64,000 bases of DNA from Bacteroidales bacterium UBA5197. Lineage in GTDB: Bacteria; Bacteroidota; Bacteroidia; Bacteroidales; Lentimicrobiaceae. The stretch spans positions 197,047 to 261,046 of the forward strand of contig DHVX01000062.1 in the NCBI GenBank assembly GCA_002412885.1, written 5' to 3'. The notes beneath the pieces are model-generated. The model saw nothing but the letters and a program-made list of their open reading frames with translations, ran no database searches and was not told where the DNA came from. The position numbers were made by a program, and so were the translations under genes. Shown here in pieces: positions 16,301-25,097 of the stretch. How positions within the stretch are numbered: the stretch's first letter is position 1; every line of letters begins with the position of its first letter.

Positions 16301-19300
16301 ACTTTAAATTCGAGAACTTTCTGTTCCTGAGAAATGTTCACCCACTCCTGTTTCACGGCTTTGCCCTTTGCCTGAACTTCAAAATGAATTCGGGCATTAC
16401 CGGCAGCGGTTCCGGCCAGCAGGCGGATGGTTTCCCCTGCCTTTACCTCCGGGGTAAGCAAATAACTCCACAGGGCTGTTTTTACAGGAGGTTTCTTTGA
16501 TGCAGGAGCAAAAACAACCACCTCTTTGTCGGTACTTACTTTTTCGCCAAAAGCATCGGTTGCACTCAGTGTGATCAGATATCGTCCCGGCTCCCATTTT
16601 GATATTCCCGGAATCGCAATCATGCTGTCAGTGGCTGTATTGAAAGTACTTTTATAAACAGATTTCTCCTTCTCCGATGCCTGATTTTCTTCATCCATAT
16701 ACAAATCAGAAGGCAGTTGTTTTACAAACTCTTCGCGTGTGTATATGGCCATATCAGGCGTTCCCCAGTTGCGGCTGCGGGTGAAGCGCTCTTTTTGTTT
16801 CAAACGGAATGCCTCTACGGTAATATTTGCCGGTGTAGATTTTCCATTCAGATTGGTGGATGTCAGCTTATAGGTTTTTGAATCTTCCCTGTTCAGTGAA
16901 GCCGGGATTGCGAGTTCCAGCAACAGCGCTTTGTTGCTTACTCTTATATTGGTTGTGGATGAACGTGTTTCTCCGTTAATGTCGGTGACATCGGCATAAA
17001 TGGTGTAATTATACACCGGATCAAGGTTTTGCGAAGCTGAAGGATCGGGCGCCGCATCAAATTCTATAAGGAATGTTCCATCGGGCAGGGTGGAAAGGTT
17101 GCCATTGGCAATTTCGCTTTCGGGAGCAAATCGTGGCCAGTAACCCCATCCGTAACGGAAGAAAGGATAGGAAACCGAACGTACCACGCGGTAAGAGACC
17201 TGCGCATCCGTTACTGGAATTCCGGTATAGCTTTCTGCTTTTCCTGAAAGGCTGACTTTCTCATTCAAACGGTAGCTTCCGGTAATCGGGAGAAATTTCA
17301 CTTCAAATTTCGGCCGCTTGTACTCTTCAACGCTGAAATGGGTATTTCCGCTGTTGTTTTCAATCCTGAACTGTCCGCCAAGCCCTGAAGCCGGCAAAAC
17401 AAAGCTTCCGCTGAATGATCCGAATTTGTTTGACACAACATCAATTGACGAGACTTTTTGCCCGTTCACATCAAACAAACTTACGGTTGAACGATTGTCT
17501 TCAATCACACGATTGTTGTCATCTTTACTTCCGGTCACAATTCCCTTGAAATGAACACTTTGTCCGGGCCGGTAAATTGACCGGTCGGTGAAGAAGAATG
17601 TACGCACTTTTTCCCCTTTCTGCGGGGGATCGTTGCGGTGCCGCGAAAAGTAGTTCTCAATGACCAAACGGTCATCCTTGATCGAAAAATCAAACGAAAG
17701 CCGTGTGTAATTCCGGTCACCTGTGCTTTTTATGGTAAATGAGCCATCAGCAGCAGTTGTATAAGTTTCAGCATCTTTGCGTCTGGTAGAACGACTCTGG
17801 TAATCATATTCGCGGGTGAAGGACTTAACAGAAACACCGGACATGGGTTTTCCGCTACTTCGGTCAAGAACATAGAAAAGTCCCGAGCCATCCTCATTGC
17901 GACGGCTGATGTAACTGATGCCGCTTGACCAGAAATCCTTGATTACGATGGGGGAGGTTTTGCGGTCAAACTTTTCATTACCCGAAACAATCATGGCATA
18001 AAATCCAACCCCGGAGGGAGGCACAATCAGTTCCGCGCTGTGCTGCCTGAAATCATCCGTTTCAGGCAATGTTACTTTCCATTCCTTTACGGCACTGCGC
18101 GCCAGTATTTTATCAGTCCCCCGCTCATTGTAGAGTTCCTGCCGTATATCGGCATCTTTATCATAATCGAGTTTTACAAGTCTTAACCACAGCTGTTTTG
18201 TATTTCTGAAATTCAGCAGCACCGGAAATGCCTGATCAGGTTCAACTTCCTGATGGATGTTAAAACCGAGAGAAGGTTCTTCGATGGATTGAAGGATGAC
18301 GCGGCAGTTTTTGGCACCATCACTTTCCGGGAATTTTTCAATGGCTTTCAGGCACCATTCTCTTGCGATAACGTAGTTTTTATTGGCTTCGGGCTTCTCT
18401 GAACCTGAGCCTTTCTGGTAAATTATTGCTTCTCCCTGATACCAGAAACGGGCAATTCTCTCCATCACATCGGCTGAAACCGGATGACCGGTATATTTCT
18501 CTTCAAGGCTCAACAGGGTTTTGAGATACAGGCTGTCCTTGCCGGTGATATTCCCCTGGTTTTTAACAAAATCAAGCCTTTTGAGTATCGCATCCACAAG
18601 GGGAACCGGGTCTTTGTCTGACAAATGAAACTTTTCAACTTCCTGAAGCAGAACAATAGCCTGATAGTGAAACGAAAGATTATCGTTGGTTTTGATTTCA
18701 AATCCGGTGAAAGATTCCGGCAAGCCAAGCAATTCAGCATCATTTATTACAAACGGGTTGATGGGTCTGGTAATGGAAGCTTCATCGTTGCTGAAAAAGT
18801 CGATGGCACGGTGGGCGAGAAAATCAAAAAGTGTAGGTCTGAATTTTTTAGAACCATCTGCAGTTTGGAGTATGGGATCGTACATTTTCAAAGAAACCGA
18901 CTGAAGTAAATCAGCATTGGAAACCGAAGCCATGTAATGTGCCGAGGTCGCTTCAACGAATTTCCGGGCATCCCAGGTGGCGATGTCGCCGGAAGTATTT
19001 TCAGATAGCACCGTTTGATCAAGAATGCGATAACGGTTTTGCTGGTAATATTGCCAGTAAAGGTCGGCGAGTATAGAGTGCAGTATCTGGCGGGCTGGCT
19101 CGGGTCTGGTGGAAAGGTTTTTCTCCGTTTCATCGATGTATTTTTGAACAAAATCTTCCTCAAAATCACTGCGCAACCTCAGCTGATAGATGGATGCTTT
19201 GAGAAATTCAGGCATATCTCCCTCTTTATCAGCTTTCTGAGAAATGGAATTGACCAGTTCCAGTGCAGATTTCGGGAGACCTTGCCCTATCAGTGAATCT

Positions 19301-19452
19301 ACTTTGGTCCATAAATCTTTATTGTCGGCTTGCACTTGCATTTCGGGGCTGTTTTTTTGAGGAAATACCGTTGAGGTTGTTGTCAGGCTCAATGATGCTG
19401 CTGCAGCAATCAAAGCGATAAGGCTGAAAGCCAGAAGAATTTGTTTTTTCAT
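13348..19452 (-). CDS. Alpha-2-macroglobulin-like family protein, very large, no thioester
   Basis: 2034 residues with an N-terminal signal segment (MKKQILLAFSLIALIAAAASLSL). An N-terminal helical region (about 45-400) is followed by many macroglobulin-type beta domains (MG2-type stretch RSIYRPGQSVHFKGIV at about 620-640), a bait-like low-complexity acidic segment (about 1225-1265), the A2M core ending FTVPEALTRWNFMGLAHT, and an alpha/alpha-barrel complement-like domain (about 1460-1800). Where thioester members have CxEQ, this has PYLAESTQENTDQTFNRLYA, with no Cys. Thioester-less bacterial members exist; a periplasmic or surface protease-trap or envelope-guarding role is inferred. No pbpC partner is adjacent. 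Confidence 0.9.
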   Translation of the reverse strand: MKKQILLAFSLIALIAAAASLSLTTTSTVFPQKNSPEMQVQADNKDLWTKVDSLIGQGLPKSALELVNSISQKADKEGDMPEFLKASIYQLRLRSDFEEDFVQKYIDETEKNLSTRPEPARQILHSILADLYWQYYQQNRYRILDQTVLSENTSGDIATWDARKFVEATSAHYMASVSNADLLQSVSLKMYDPILQTADGSKKFRPTLFDFLAHRAIDFFSNDEASITRPINPFVINDAELLGLPESFTGFEIKTNDNLSFHYQAIVLLQEVEKFHLSDKDPVPLVDAILKRLDFVKNQGNITGKDSLYLKTLLSLEEKYTGHPVSADVMERIARFWYQGEAIIYQKGSGSEKPEANKNYVIAREWCLKAIEKFPESDGAKNCRVILQSIEEPSLGFNIHQEVEPDQAFPVLLNFRNTKQLWLRLVKLDYDKDADIRQELYNERGTDKILARSAVKEWKVTLPETDDFRQHSAELIVPPSGVGFYAMIVSGNEKFDRKTSPIVIKDFWSSGISYISRRNEDGSGLFYVLDRSSGKPMSGVSVKSFTREYDYQSRSTRRKDAETYTTAADGSFTIKSTGDRNYTRLSFDFSIKDDRLVIENYFSRHRNDPPQKGEKVRTFFFTDRSIYRPGQSVHFKGIVTGSKDDNNRVIEDNRSTVSLFDVNGQKVSSIDVVSNKFGSFSGSFVLPASGLGGQFRIENNSGNTHFSVEEYKRPKFEVKFLPITGSYRLNEKVSLSGKAESYTGIPVTDAQVSYRVVRSVSYPFFRYGWGYWPRFAPESEIANGNLSTLPDGTFLIEFDAAPDPSASQNLDPVYNYTIYADVTDINGETRSSTTNIRVSNKALLLELAIPASLNREDSKTYKLTSTNLNGKSTPANITVEAFRLKQKERFTRSRNWGTPDMAIYTREEFVKQLPSDLYMDEENQASEKEKSVYKSTFNTATDSMIAIPGISKWEPGRYLITLSATDAFGEKVSTDKEVVVFAPASKKPPVKTALWSYLLTPEVKAGETIRLLAGTAAGNARIHFEVQAKGKAVKQEWVNISQEQKVLEFKVPSDFTGSLFLSINMIFDNRSYVYNTSVEIPDTKHKLNIAFETFRSPLLPSGTEKWKLKITDPDGKPVNAELLAGMYDASLDAFSPHNWYFQVFEKWYNNQFWEKDQAFQTANGYSLPWDRGDMAQGVARGYDQLNWFGYYMSGGMLYRSKSLRSGVMADAMAPEAEMNEAMQVPPSPGEIEIAEDSVELQSEDQDAKEDELQIRRNLQETAFFYPQLTTNAEGEVWVEFTVPEALTRWNFMGLAHTTGLRYGQFSKEVVTRKELMVTPNLPRFFREGDKITIQAKVSNLAVNPLQGVAKLQIFDALTLKPVDDLFSNSALSKPFELETGGNTTVGWDLQIPAGIDAVMVRITATAGNHSDGEEVMLPVLTNRMLVTETLPLPVNGNETKDFRFEKLLNQANGSTTLRNHRLTLEFTSNPAWYAVQALPYLAESTQENTDQTFNRLYANSLAAYIANSSPKIRAVFETWKNLTPDALLSNLEKNQELKALLLEETPWLMEGRNESEQKQRIALMFDINRMAAEKESASRKLQQSQSVNGGWPWFEGMPESRYITQLIVTGFGRMHHLKVIDLNKDEASKKMVQQAVNYLSIRLTEDYDRILKDHPKDFDKIHPGQDQIQFLYAMSYLKGIAEPGKQAEKAIAYFGGQARKYRTSQSLITQGMIALWAGRSGDAKTANSIMKSLREKSTTHPEMGMYWRDNSGGYFWYQAPVETQALLIELFEELGNDRKAVDQMKTWLLKQKQTQRWASSRATADAVYALLLRGGDWLQTGSGVKISLGGQVVDPDASDIKSEAGTSYFKTAWTGGDIKAGMGKINVSKTTEGPAWGAVYWQYFENLDKVTSHDSPLSVSKKLYIKTNTDAGPVLEEITSSNPLKIGTQVVVRVELRTDRNLEYVHLKDMRASGFEPINTLSGYKWNGGLGYYENTRDAATNFFFNHLPKGAWVFEYPLVASQKGEFSNGVTNVQCMYAPEFSAHSEGIRIRIE

Positions 19453-19505
19453 ATAATTCGCAATTTCAAAAATCCATCAAAGTCTCACGCAAAGACGCAG
19501 AGACG

Positions 19506-19513
19506 CAAAGTTA
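19506..19513 (-). promoter_or_regulatory. Promoter -7 box of the alpha-2-macroglobulin-like gene
   Basis: The minus strand reads TAACTTTG, an exact TAnnTTTG, placed to start transcription near 19499, about 47 bases ahead of the ATG. It overlaps a GCGTCTCTGCGTCTTTGCGT-type tract (19484-19510), a string often repeated between genes in bacteria, so the match could partly reflect that repeat. Confidence 0.45.
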
Positions 19514-19634
19514 GGTTGATATTCTTAAGGGTCTCGCGCAAAGAGTTGAGTTATTTCTTGTTAACTTCAAAAAATAAGATGCAATTTAATTCAATTTTCC
19601 ATAAACCCAATTGATTTATTTCAGCCAGAGGTTT

Positions 19635-20477
19635 TTACTTTTTCGATGCAGAACCATTGCCTTTTCCGTTAGTGACTTTTGAAGTAACGGGATTTCTCAG
19701 TCCTTCATAACTGATCAGCTCCATTTTTACAGAACCAACAATTACGGCAGAACTAACCATTACCGGCATACGGTTTTTATCATCGGTAATCCATAACTCC
19801 ATGGGATAGGGTTCACTAAAAACATCTCCCTTTATAACCATGGGCTTGAATTTAAGGCAGTTGAAAGTGCCCACTTCAGTTTTTATCTGCTCACGGCCTA
19901 GGAAAACGATTTTTGAAACATACAAGGAATCGTCAAGAAAAAAGGAGAGCGGGAACGATTCATTGGGCATAACGCCTGATATATCAAGGGTTCGGGCATA
20001 ATAGAAAACCGAAAGAATATCCTGCGAATTGGGTGGAATTTTTTTAACGGCATTGCGGCTTACCGCGATTCCTTTACTTTGATTAAAGGTAACCTCATCG
20101 TCCTTTTTGTATCCACCTTCGCGGGTGCGACGAATAAAATACCATGGAATTATTGCCTCTTCATCAATAAAGGTTTCGAAGCGATCATTCACTTTAAAGA
20201 AAAAGTTAAAAGCCCCTTTTGAGTGACCAGTGCCAACAATGTGGTAAGAATCACGTCCGTTTTTGATTGCCGGTTTATTCAGAACCTCCAGATTGGCTTC
20301 GCCGGCTGTAACCTTACCGGTAAGCATTGATTGATAATATACCCTGAATGTGAGTTTCTCACCCCGGGTAAATGCACTGTTTTCAACAGATCGGTAAGGC
20401 TGAGGTGAAGCAGCTAAATGCGAAAATGCAATGCCAATAAAAAGCAGCAAGTATCTTATAGCATGGGGGTAGTTCAT
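19635..20477 (-). CDS. DUF3108 domain exported protein
   Basis: 280 residues. A signal peptide (about 1-24, LLLFIGIAFSHLAAS) is followed by a DUF3108 domain: GEKLTFRVYYQSMLTGKVTAGEANLEV, then the FNFFFKVNDRFETFID and IPWYFIRRTREGGYKKDDEVTFN stretches, and EPYPMELWITDDKNRMPV near 215-235. Family members are periplasmic or outer-membrane-associated beta-structured proteins of unknown function. The C-terminus is Gly/Ser/Lys-rich (NGKGNGSASKK). It lies 182 bases upstream of the alpha-2-macroglobulin-like gene on the same strand, which has its own likely promoter, so an operon is uncertain. Confidence 0.88.
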   Translation of the reverse strand: MNYPHAIRYLLLFIGIAFSHLAASPQPYRSVENSAFTRGEKLTFRVYYQSMLTGKVTAGEANLEVLNKPAIKNGRDSYHIVGTGHSKGAFNFFFKVNDRFETFIDEEAIIPWYFIRRTREGGYKKDDEVTFNQSKGIAVSRNAVKKIPPNSQDILSVFYYARTLDISGVMPNESFPLSFFLDDSLYVSKIVFLGREQIKTEVGTFNCLKFKPMVIKGDVFSEPYPMELWITDDKNRMPVMVSSAVIVGSVKMELISYEGLRNPVTSKVTNGKGNGSASKK

Positions 20478-20648
20478 TTTGAGTCCTTTTAATGGCTGGT
20501 TTGCAAAAAGCGTTCCAAAAACAGGGTAAGCAGCATTTCGCCTTTGGTTGACAGGATTACAACAAACGGGGTTTGTATAAGTTCCGGGGATTTATGGAAA
20601 GGGGGTTTGTTTTCAGTGTTTACGGTAACCAACGCATATTCATACACA

Positions 20649-21905
20649 TTAACTTAAATGTTTATCAAATCGTGCACTGAATTTTTCCATTTCCATTTTT
20701 GGAATTTGTAATTTGACAGCCAATGTCTTCCATCTTTTAACTACATTTACCACTTCCTGAATAATTTCCGAACCTTTTTTCCTGTCAAGCATATATTCTT
20801 CGCATGATTCCAGCAATATTTTCAAGTTTGAATCATTCGATGTGGAGGAGATAAGCAGACTTTGGTATTCGCTTAATGAAGGATTTAAATCATAAGCCGG
20901 CGAAAGCGTCCAGCCTTTCGTAACGAGCAGAAAACCATGATTTCTGAAGTGGTCATCTGTATTGCCTATGCAGATATTAAATGCAACCCGACGGTAAAGT
21001 TCTCTGAGATTGTCTTCAACTCTGGTGCACCCTTTGAGGATGAAATCTACTATATCCAGATATCCATATCCATTTGCATAACTGTCTCCATCAGAACGTC
21101 CAAGCATGGTCATTGCCGAGGAAAAATGTATGCGATTGCCTTTATGTGTCCGGTCAAATCGCTCAGTCAGCAAAGAGTGATATTTGCTCCCGCTTGAAAT
21201 TAATTTCGTAGTAGCTACATGAATACCAGCTTTTTGAGCCAGCAGATGTGAAAAGTGTTCCCAAAGCTCCACATCGTAATCGTCATTTCGGGACGGGAAT
21301 TTCGCGATATATAGTTTTTTATCCTCATCAATAATGCTTGCTTTTGGGCGTGCACCCCCCAATGAAGATCCCGGTTGAAGCAGTTGATTAATCCATTTTT
21401 TGTCGGGCAATTCATTCTTTTCTTCACTATTCTCAATTTCCATACTTGCTTGCAACAATGCCCGTAAACTTGTCAAAGGTGGAATACGGAGCGATAAATG
21501 CTGATTGATAAAATCTCCGTTGGGATCTGTTTTGAAGCGAAATCCGCCCATTCTTGAAAAATCATCTATGCCCAACAAATGATCAAATGAAGAAAGTTTT
21601 CTTACCGGACGGTTTTCTTCATTAGCCAGAATTTGTTCCTTCCTGTTGAGCAACATACGCCCCCATCTGTCGGGAAGCGCATCCGAGAAACATCCGAAAA
21701 TGTCTTTCCCTGCATGGGTATATTGCATACCTGGATAGTTATTGATGTCATAGCCCAACAATATATCGCTGTGATTTTTCAGCCATTCTCTGTCATATTG
21801 AAAGCCATAATTTTCCGAGCCCCGAATATTTTCGAAGTTCAACTCGCCGATTAATTCCACTTTTTTTAGCCAGTCGAAATCACCATAGACCCACAATTTC
21901 ATCAT
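20649..21905 (-). CDS. hipA: HipA family serine/threonine kinase toxin
   Basis: 418 residues, near E. coli HipA length. Motifs are intact: P-loop-like GGARPKAS (183-190), ATP-contacting Lys in YIAKF (about 202), ERFDR (248-252), catalytic-loop NTDDHFRNHG (315-324; Asp and Asn of the DxxxxN pattern) and the DFG-equivalent PAYDLNP (336-342). An active kinase is therefore expected. In E. coli, HipA phosphorylates glutamyl-tRNA synthetase and promotes persistence; the target here is unknown. It starts 3 bases after the hipB stop, so the two are translationally linked. The start could be the first or second of two adjacent ATG codons. Confidence 0.95.
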   Translation of the reverse strand: MMKLWVYGDFDWLKKVELIGELNFENIRGSENYGFQYDREWLKNHSDILLGYDINNYPGMQYTHAGKDIFGCFSDALPDRWGRMLLNRKEQILANEENRPVRKLSSFDHLLGIDDFSRMGGFRFKTDPNGDFINQHLSLRIPPLTSLRALLQASMEIENSEEKNELPDKKWINQLLQPGSSLGGARPKASIIDEDKKLYIAKFPSRNDDYDVELWEHFSHLLAQKAGIHVATTKLISSGSKYHSLLTERFDRTHKGNRIHFSSAMTMLGRSDGDSYANGYGYLDIVDFILKGCTRVEDNLRELYRRVAFNICIGNTDDHFRNHGFLLVTKGWTLSPAYDLNPSLSEYQSLLISSTSNDSNLKILLESCEEYMLDRKKGSEIIQEVVNVVKRWKTLAVKLQIPKMEMEKFSARFDKHLS

Positions 21906-21908
21906 ATC

Positions 21909-22229
21909 CTATTCCTTTTTTGAAGCCCTTTTCCTTGTCTGTAAACCCAAATCCTGTAAAGTCTTGCCAATGGTATCATCTTTGGCCAAACAAAGAATAT
22001 CGTCATCCAGCTGCAATGCATATAATACGCGAAGATAGATGCCTACCGATACAGTTGGAGTGCCTTTTTCAACGCGAGAAATGGTCAGCTCAGAAGCCAT
22101 GGCACGTTCTGCAATCTGGGCAATGCTAAGATTACGCCTCAGCCGGGCCAACTTTATCTGTTCACCAACCGTTTGCATTTTTTGTTCCAGTTTTCGGGGA
22201 AGTTTGTTACCCATTGTGCTTTTTGTCAT
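21909..22229 (-). CDS. hipB: HipB-like antitoxin, XRE-family HTH regulator
   Basis: 106 residues. A helix-turn-helix of the XRE/Cro type lies at about 22-78 (GEQIKLARLRRNLSIAQIAERAMASELTISRVEKG), followed by helices used for dimerisation in HipB-like proteins. The C-terminal tail is lysine/arginine-rich (QTRKRASKKE). An alternative start is the ATG for MGNKLPRK (residue 6). It precedes hipA by 3 bases. Upstream lies a symmetric set of near-palindromes over a -7 box, fitting autorepression as in known hip loci. Confidence 0.93.
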   Translation of the reverse strand: MTKSTMGNKLPRKLEQKMQTVGEQIKLARLRRNLSIAQIAERAMASELTISRVEKGTPTVSVGIYLRVLYALQLDDDILCLAKDDTIGKTLQDLGLQTRKRASKKE

Positions 22230-22240
22230 ACGCTTAATCC

Positions 22241-22284
22241 ATTATATGATATACAAAAATAGCTATTTATATTTATTATATGAT
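22241..22284 (-). promoter_or_regulatory. Putative hipBA operator and promoter
   Basis: Two identical 10-mers ATTATATGAT (22241-22250 and 22275-22284) flank a perfect 12-base palindrome AAATAGCTATTT (22257-22268). The three centres (22245.5, 22262.5, 22279.5) are exactly 17 bases apart. A -7 box TATTTTTG (22254-22261, minus strand) overlaps the central palindrome, and the ATG of hipB is 25 bases past it. The arrangement fits a regulator covering its own promoter; HipB binding is inferred. Confidence 0.6.
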
Positions 22285-22345
22285 GGGTTGGATAAAATAT
22301 ATTTCATCGTTCTCCACTTGGTTCGACCTCCGTTCGTTCGTCCCC

Positions 22346-22402
22346 CGTCCCTACTTTCGTCCCTCGTCCCTACTTTCGTCCCTCGTCCCTACTTACTTGT
22401 CC
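22346..22402. repeat. Tandem 19-base repeat CGTCCCTACTTTCGTCCCT
   Basis: Two exact adjacent units (22346-22364, 22365-22383) and a diverging third (from 22384). They belong to the CGTCCCTCGTCCC low-complexity family also present at 1-57 (complement) and 53960-54046. Located between hipB and the propeller-protein gene. Confidence 0.75.
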
Positions 22403-22435
22403 TTTTTACTTACCGCTCACCTCTCACCTCTCTTT

Positions 22436-23992
22436 TCACTTCCCAACTTCTCTAAGATCCACAACAATCAGCGCCTTTTCAGCTTTATCATATAAAAGAT
22501 CACCATTTACAATTGCACCGGGAGTTGCCTTTAACTCAGCAACACGGTTGCCGGCTTCATCGATAACGGAACATTTGTCCGCTTTTGAAATCAACTTATA
22601 ACCCGAATATTGATTGTGATAAAACATCAGCTCATCCTTTTCAATGGTTTCTTCTATTTCAAGCTGACTGTTTATCGAAAGTACTTTACCATCGGTTGTC
22701 ACCACAAACAAATTTTCTGGCCATAGCTCAAACAAAGCCAATACTTTATTTTCACGTTCTATAAAGATATTTGAGCCGGTAAAATATTCAAACCCGATTT
22801 TATTTCCCAAATTAAAGTCTTTTGTCACTAATTTTTGTCCGTCGGCCATGGAACAAACCATTATTCTATTGGCAAATAGAAGGAATATCTGGTCGTTAAT
22901 CACTTCATGACTAATAATCTGCAATTCCTTCTCTTTGATAAAGGAAAAGTATTCCTGAACGCCGGTTTCCCGGTTGAATGCCGCAACAAACGGTTCACCG
23001 ATTTTGACCTTTCTGTTCCCCAGATTTCCCAGACCTTTGTTTATCATATAAACCGAATTGTCGTCAAGATAAAGTGCCGACTGACTTCCCATATCCTTGG
23101 GAATCGGATACTGCCATGCCAGTTCCCCGGTATTCTTATTGAGTTTTACAATCTCCTCCCGTGTGGCAAAATAGATGTAATCGTTGTCAATCAGGGTGTT
23201 TGAAACCAGATCTGTTACAACATCATGTCCTGTAGTAACCACAAAAGTTCCGGTAAGAAACCCCAGTGCCAGGCCGGCTGCGTTGGCTGCTACCATTCCG
23301 GTGTAGTCCTTTTTTCCGGTAAGGGCATGATAATCCCATCCTCTGCCGGTACGCAGATTTACTGCATGAAGGCCGGATGAAGCAACAATCAAAGTGGAAT
23401 CGTTGATATAGAAAGCTTCGTTCCAGCCATAATCGTGTTCAAGAAAGCGTTCCCATTTTACTGCCCCGGTGCGCATGTCAATACCCCGCAGATCGTTGGT
23501 GTAGCCCGAGCTACCTTTATAACGGTATCCAATCCCGATATCGGCGGCTGAATTAGCCATCATAATCCCGTTTTTAATTGTCCACAGCTTGTTTCCGGTA
23601 TTCAGATCAAGGCCTGTGCTCTTGCCACCAAAACCTGTTATAAGATTGTTATTGAAATGTTGAATATAATTGCTTGCATAATACATCTCCATACTCCAAA
23701 TCACCTTGCTGGTTTGCGGGTCGAACTGAACGAGTTTACCGTTGTTGTCAAGATATTTCCCGTTTCTGCTCAGATTCCTCAGTTGAAGGCTTATATACCC
23801 GGTTGTAGTATCCAGAAAAAAGTCGTGAATCCGCTGGGGAAAGGTGTACAAAACCCCGTTAATATCTGTATTGCTGATGATGTTTGTACCAAATGACTGT
23901 TCATTTGACAAAACCTTTACTGATACTTGCTGGGCATGGGCTGCGAAATAAAAGGCCAGAAAGGTGATGACGATTAAAATGATTTTTTTCAT
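22436..23992 (-). CDS. Exported PQQ-like beta-propeller repeat protein
   Basis: 518 residues from the start MKKIILIVITF. An upstream ATG (24031) would add 13 polar residues before the signal peptide, so the later start is preferred. After the signal peptide (1-20, ends AAHAQ) come repeated PQQ-like blades, with LDLNTGNKLWT, IDMRTGAVKWE, LNKNTGELAWQY and FNRETGVQEY as the recurrent strand motifs. Such propellers bind ligands or proteins; no quinoprotein dehydrogenase residues are evident. It is probably periplasmic. It lies 42 bases after the next exported-protein gene on the same strand, likely one operon. Confidence 0.85.
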   Translation of the reverse strand: MKKIILIVITFLAFYFAAHAQQVSVKVLSNEQSFGTNIISNTDINGVLYTFPQRIHDFFLDTTTGYISLQLRNLSRNGKYLDNNGKLVQFDPQTSKVIWSMEMYYASNYIQHFNNNLITGFGGKSTGLDLNTGNKLWTIKNGIMMANSAADIGIGYRYKGSSGYTNDLRGIDMRTGAVKWERFLEHDYGWNEAFYINDSTLIVASSGLHAVNLRTGRGWDYHALTGKKDYTGMVAANAAGLALGFLTGTFVVTTGHDVVTDLVSNTLIDNDYIYFATREEIVKLNKNTGELAWQYPIPKDMGSQSALYLDDNSVYMINKGLGNLGNRKVKIGEPFVAAFNRETGVQEYFSFIKEKELQIISHEVINDQIFLLFANRIMVCSMADGQKLVTKDFNLGNKIGFEYFTGSNIFIERENKVLALFELWPENLFVVTTDGKVLSINSQLEIEETIEKDELMFYHNQYSGYKLISKADKCSVIDEAGNRVAELKATPGAIVNGDLLYDKAEKALIVVDLREVGK

Positions 23993-24034
23993 AGATTTTT
24001 TTTTGTTTTGTTTTAAGCAATCCGTCTCCACATT

Positions 24035-24811
24035 TCATTTTTGCACTTGTACACTCCCCGACAATTTTCCTTTGCAATAATCCTGTTCCACTCCGACAAG
24101 TTCAAGACTATAACGCTTCCCATTGATAAAATTTACATCCATCCTCACGAATCCAAATTTTTCATTAAATAGCATTGTTGAAAGATAAGTAGTTCTTCTG
24201 TGCCGGGTCTTAATCCTGATATTTTTACAAAGAATATCTTCATCCATGTATCTGACAAGTGTATCTTTTGCAACAGTGTATTTGTGGGATGCCCAAACCA
24301 TTTTCTTGTCTGATATTTCCGGATTGTTATTACCCATAATCAAACCATTTTTCCATTTCTTTTTACCGTGACGGAACTCGAAATAAGGAGAAAATGCAAC
24401 TTCGTTGATCAGGTCTCGGGGTGGGTGAATCCATATTAATTTCTTATCCTCAATTAAACCAGTTAATTCTTCGCTAAATACAGAATCTCTTACAAGATAT
24501 TCGTACTTAACCATAGTTTGCTCATGGTAGCAGTCTGGTAGTACCTTAAGCTTAAGCAACATCTGTTCCTGAAATATGTCTGATGGATTTGAATTCTCAT
24601 AATATATGAAATCTTCTGGCTCCACAGTAGTTGTAAGAAGATATGTAAACTCCCTATATGCCTGATAGATTGAATTATCAGTGGTGTATCTGCAAAAAAT
24701 TGTAGTATCGCACTCTTCATCAGACAGAGAAGAATTTTGACATTTACTGTTCTTTGGAAGAATTCCCAAACAAAGTAACAGTATGAATAATCCGTTTGAT
24801 ATCTGATTCAT
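24035..24811 (-). CDS. Exported protein of unknown function
   Basis: 258 residues from MNQISNGLFILLLC; the longer frame starting at 24838 adds nine residues before the signal peptide. The signal segment (about 5-24) ends near SKCQN. The mature part is soluble with several Cys (about 34, 40, 93, 194, 249). The C-terminal third (YLSTMLFNEKFGFVRMDVNFINGKRYSLELVGVE) is probably a beta-sheet of the sort found in periplasmic lipid- or protein-associated domains, but I recognise no family. It is followed by the propeller gene 42 bases on. Confidence 0.72.
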   Translation of the reverse strand: MNQISNGLFILLLCLGILPKNSKCQNSSLSDEECDTTIFCRYTTDNSIYQAYREFTYLLTTTVEPEDFIYYENSNPSDIFQEQMLLKLKVLPDCYHEQTMVKYEYLVRDSVFSEELTGLIEDKKLIWIHPPRDLINEVAFSPYFEFRHGKKKWKNGLIMGNNNPEISDKKMVWASHKYTVAKDTLVRYMDEDILCKNIRIKTRHRRTTYLSTMLFNEKFGFVRMDVNFINGKRYSLELVGVEQDYCKGKLSGSVQVQK

Positions 24812-25097
24812 TTTTAGTATTTTAGTACAATACATCAATGTAATTCTAATTAATAGTTGTGATTTTGCACTATTCTAAAATCCATTGGGGCGTTTACGGT
24901 ATAAATACAATTCAAACACTGCAATTGGCGGGTAAATTTACTACTTAATTATTCTTTCGAGATAGATATTAATAAATTTTAACACTGTTCAAATGTGCTT
25001 TAAAGGCCGTTTGAAAAGTATTAGAATCTGCCATAAACTCAGGGATGGGCTTTTCATAATAAACACAATGTTCAGATAAATGATTCACTTTCCCTTC

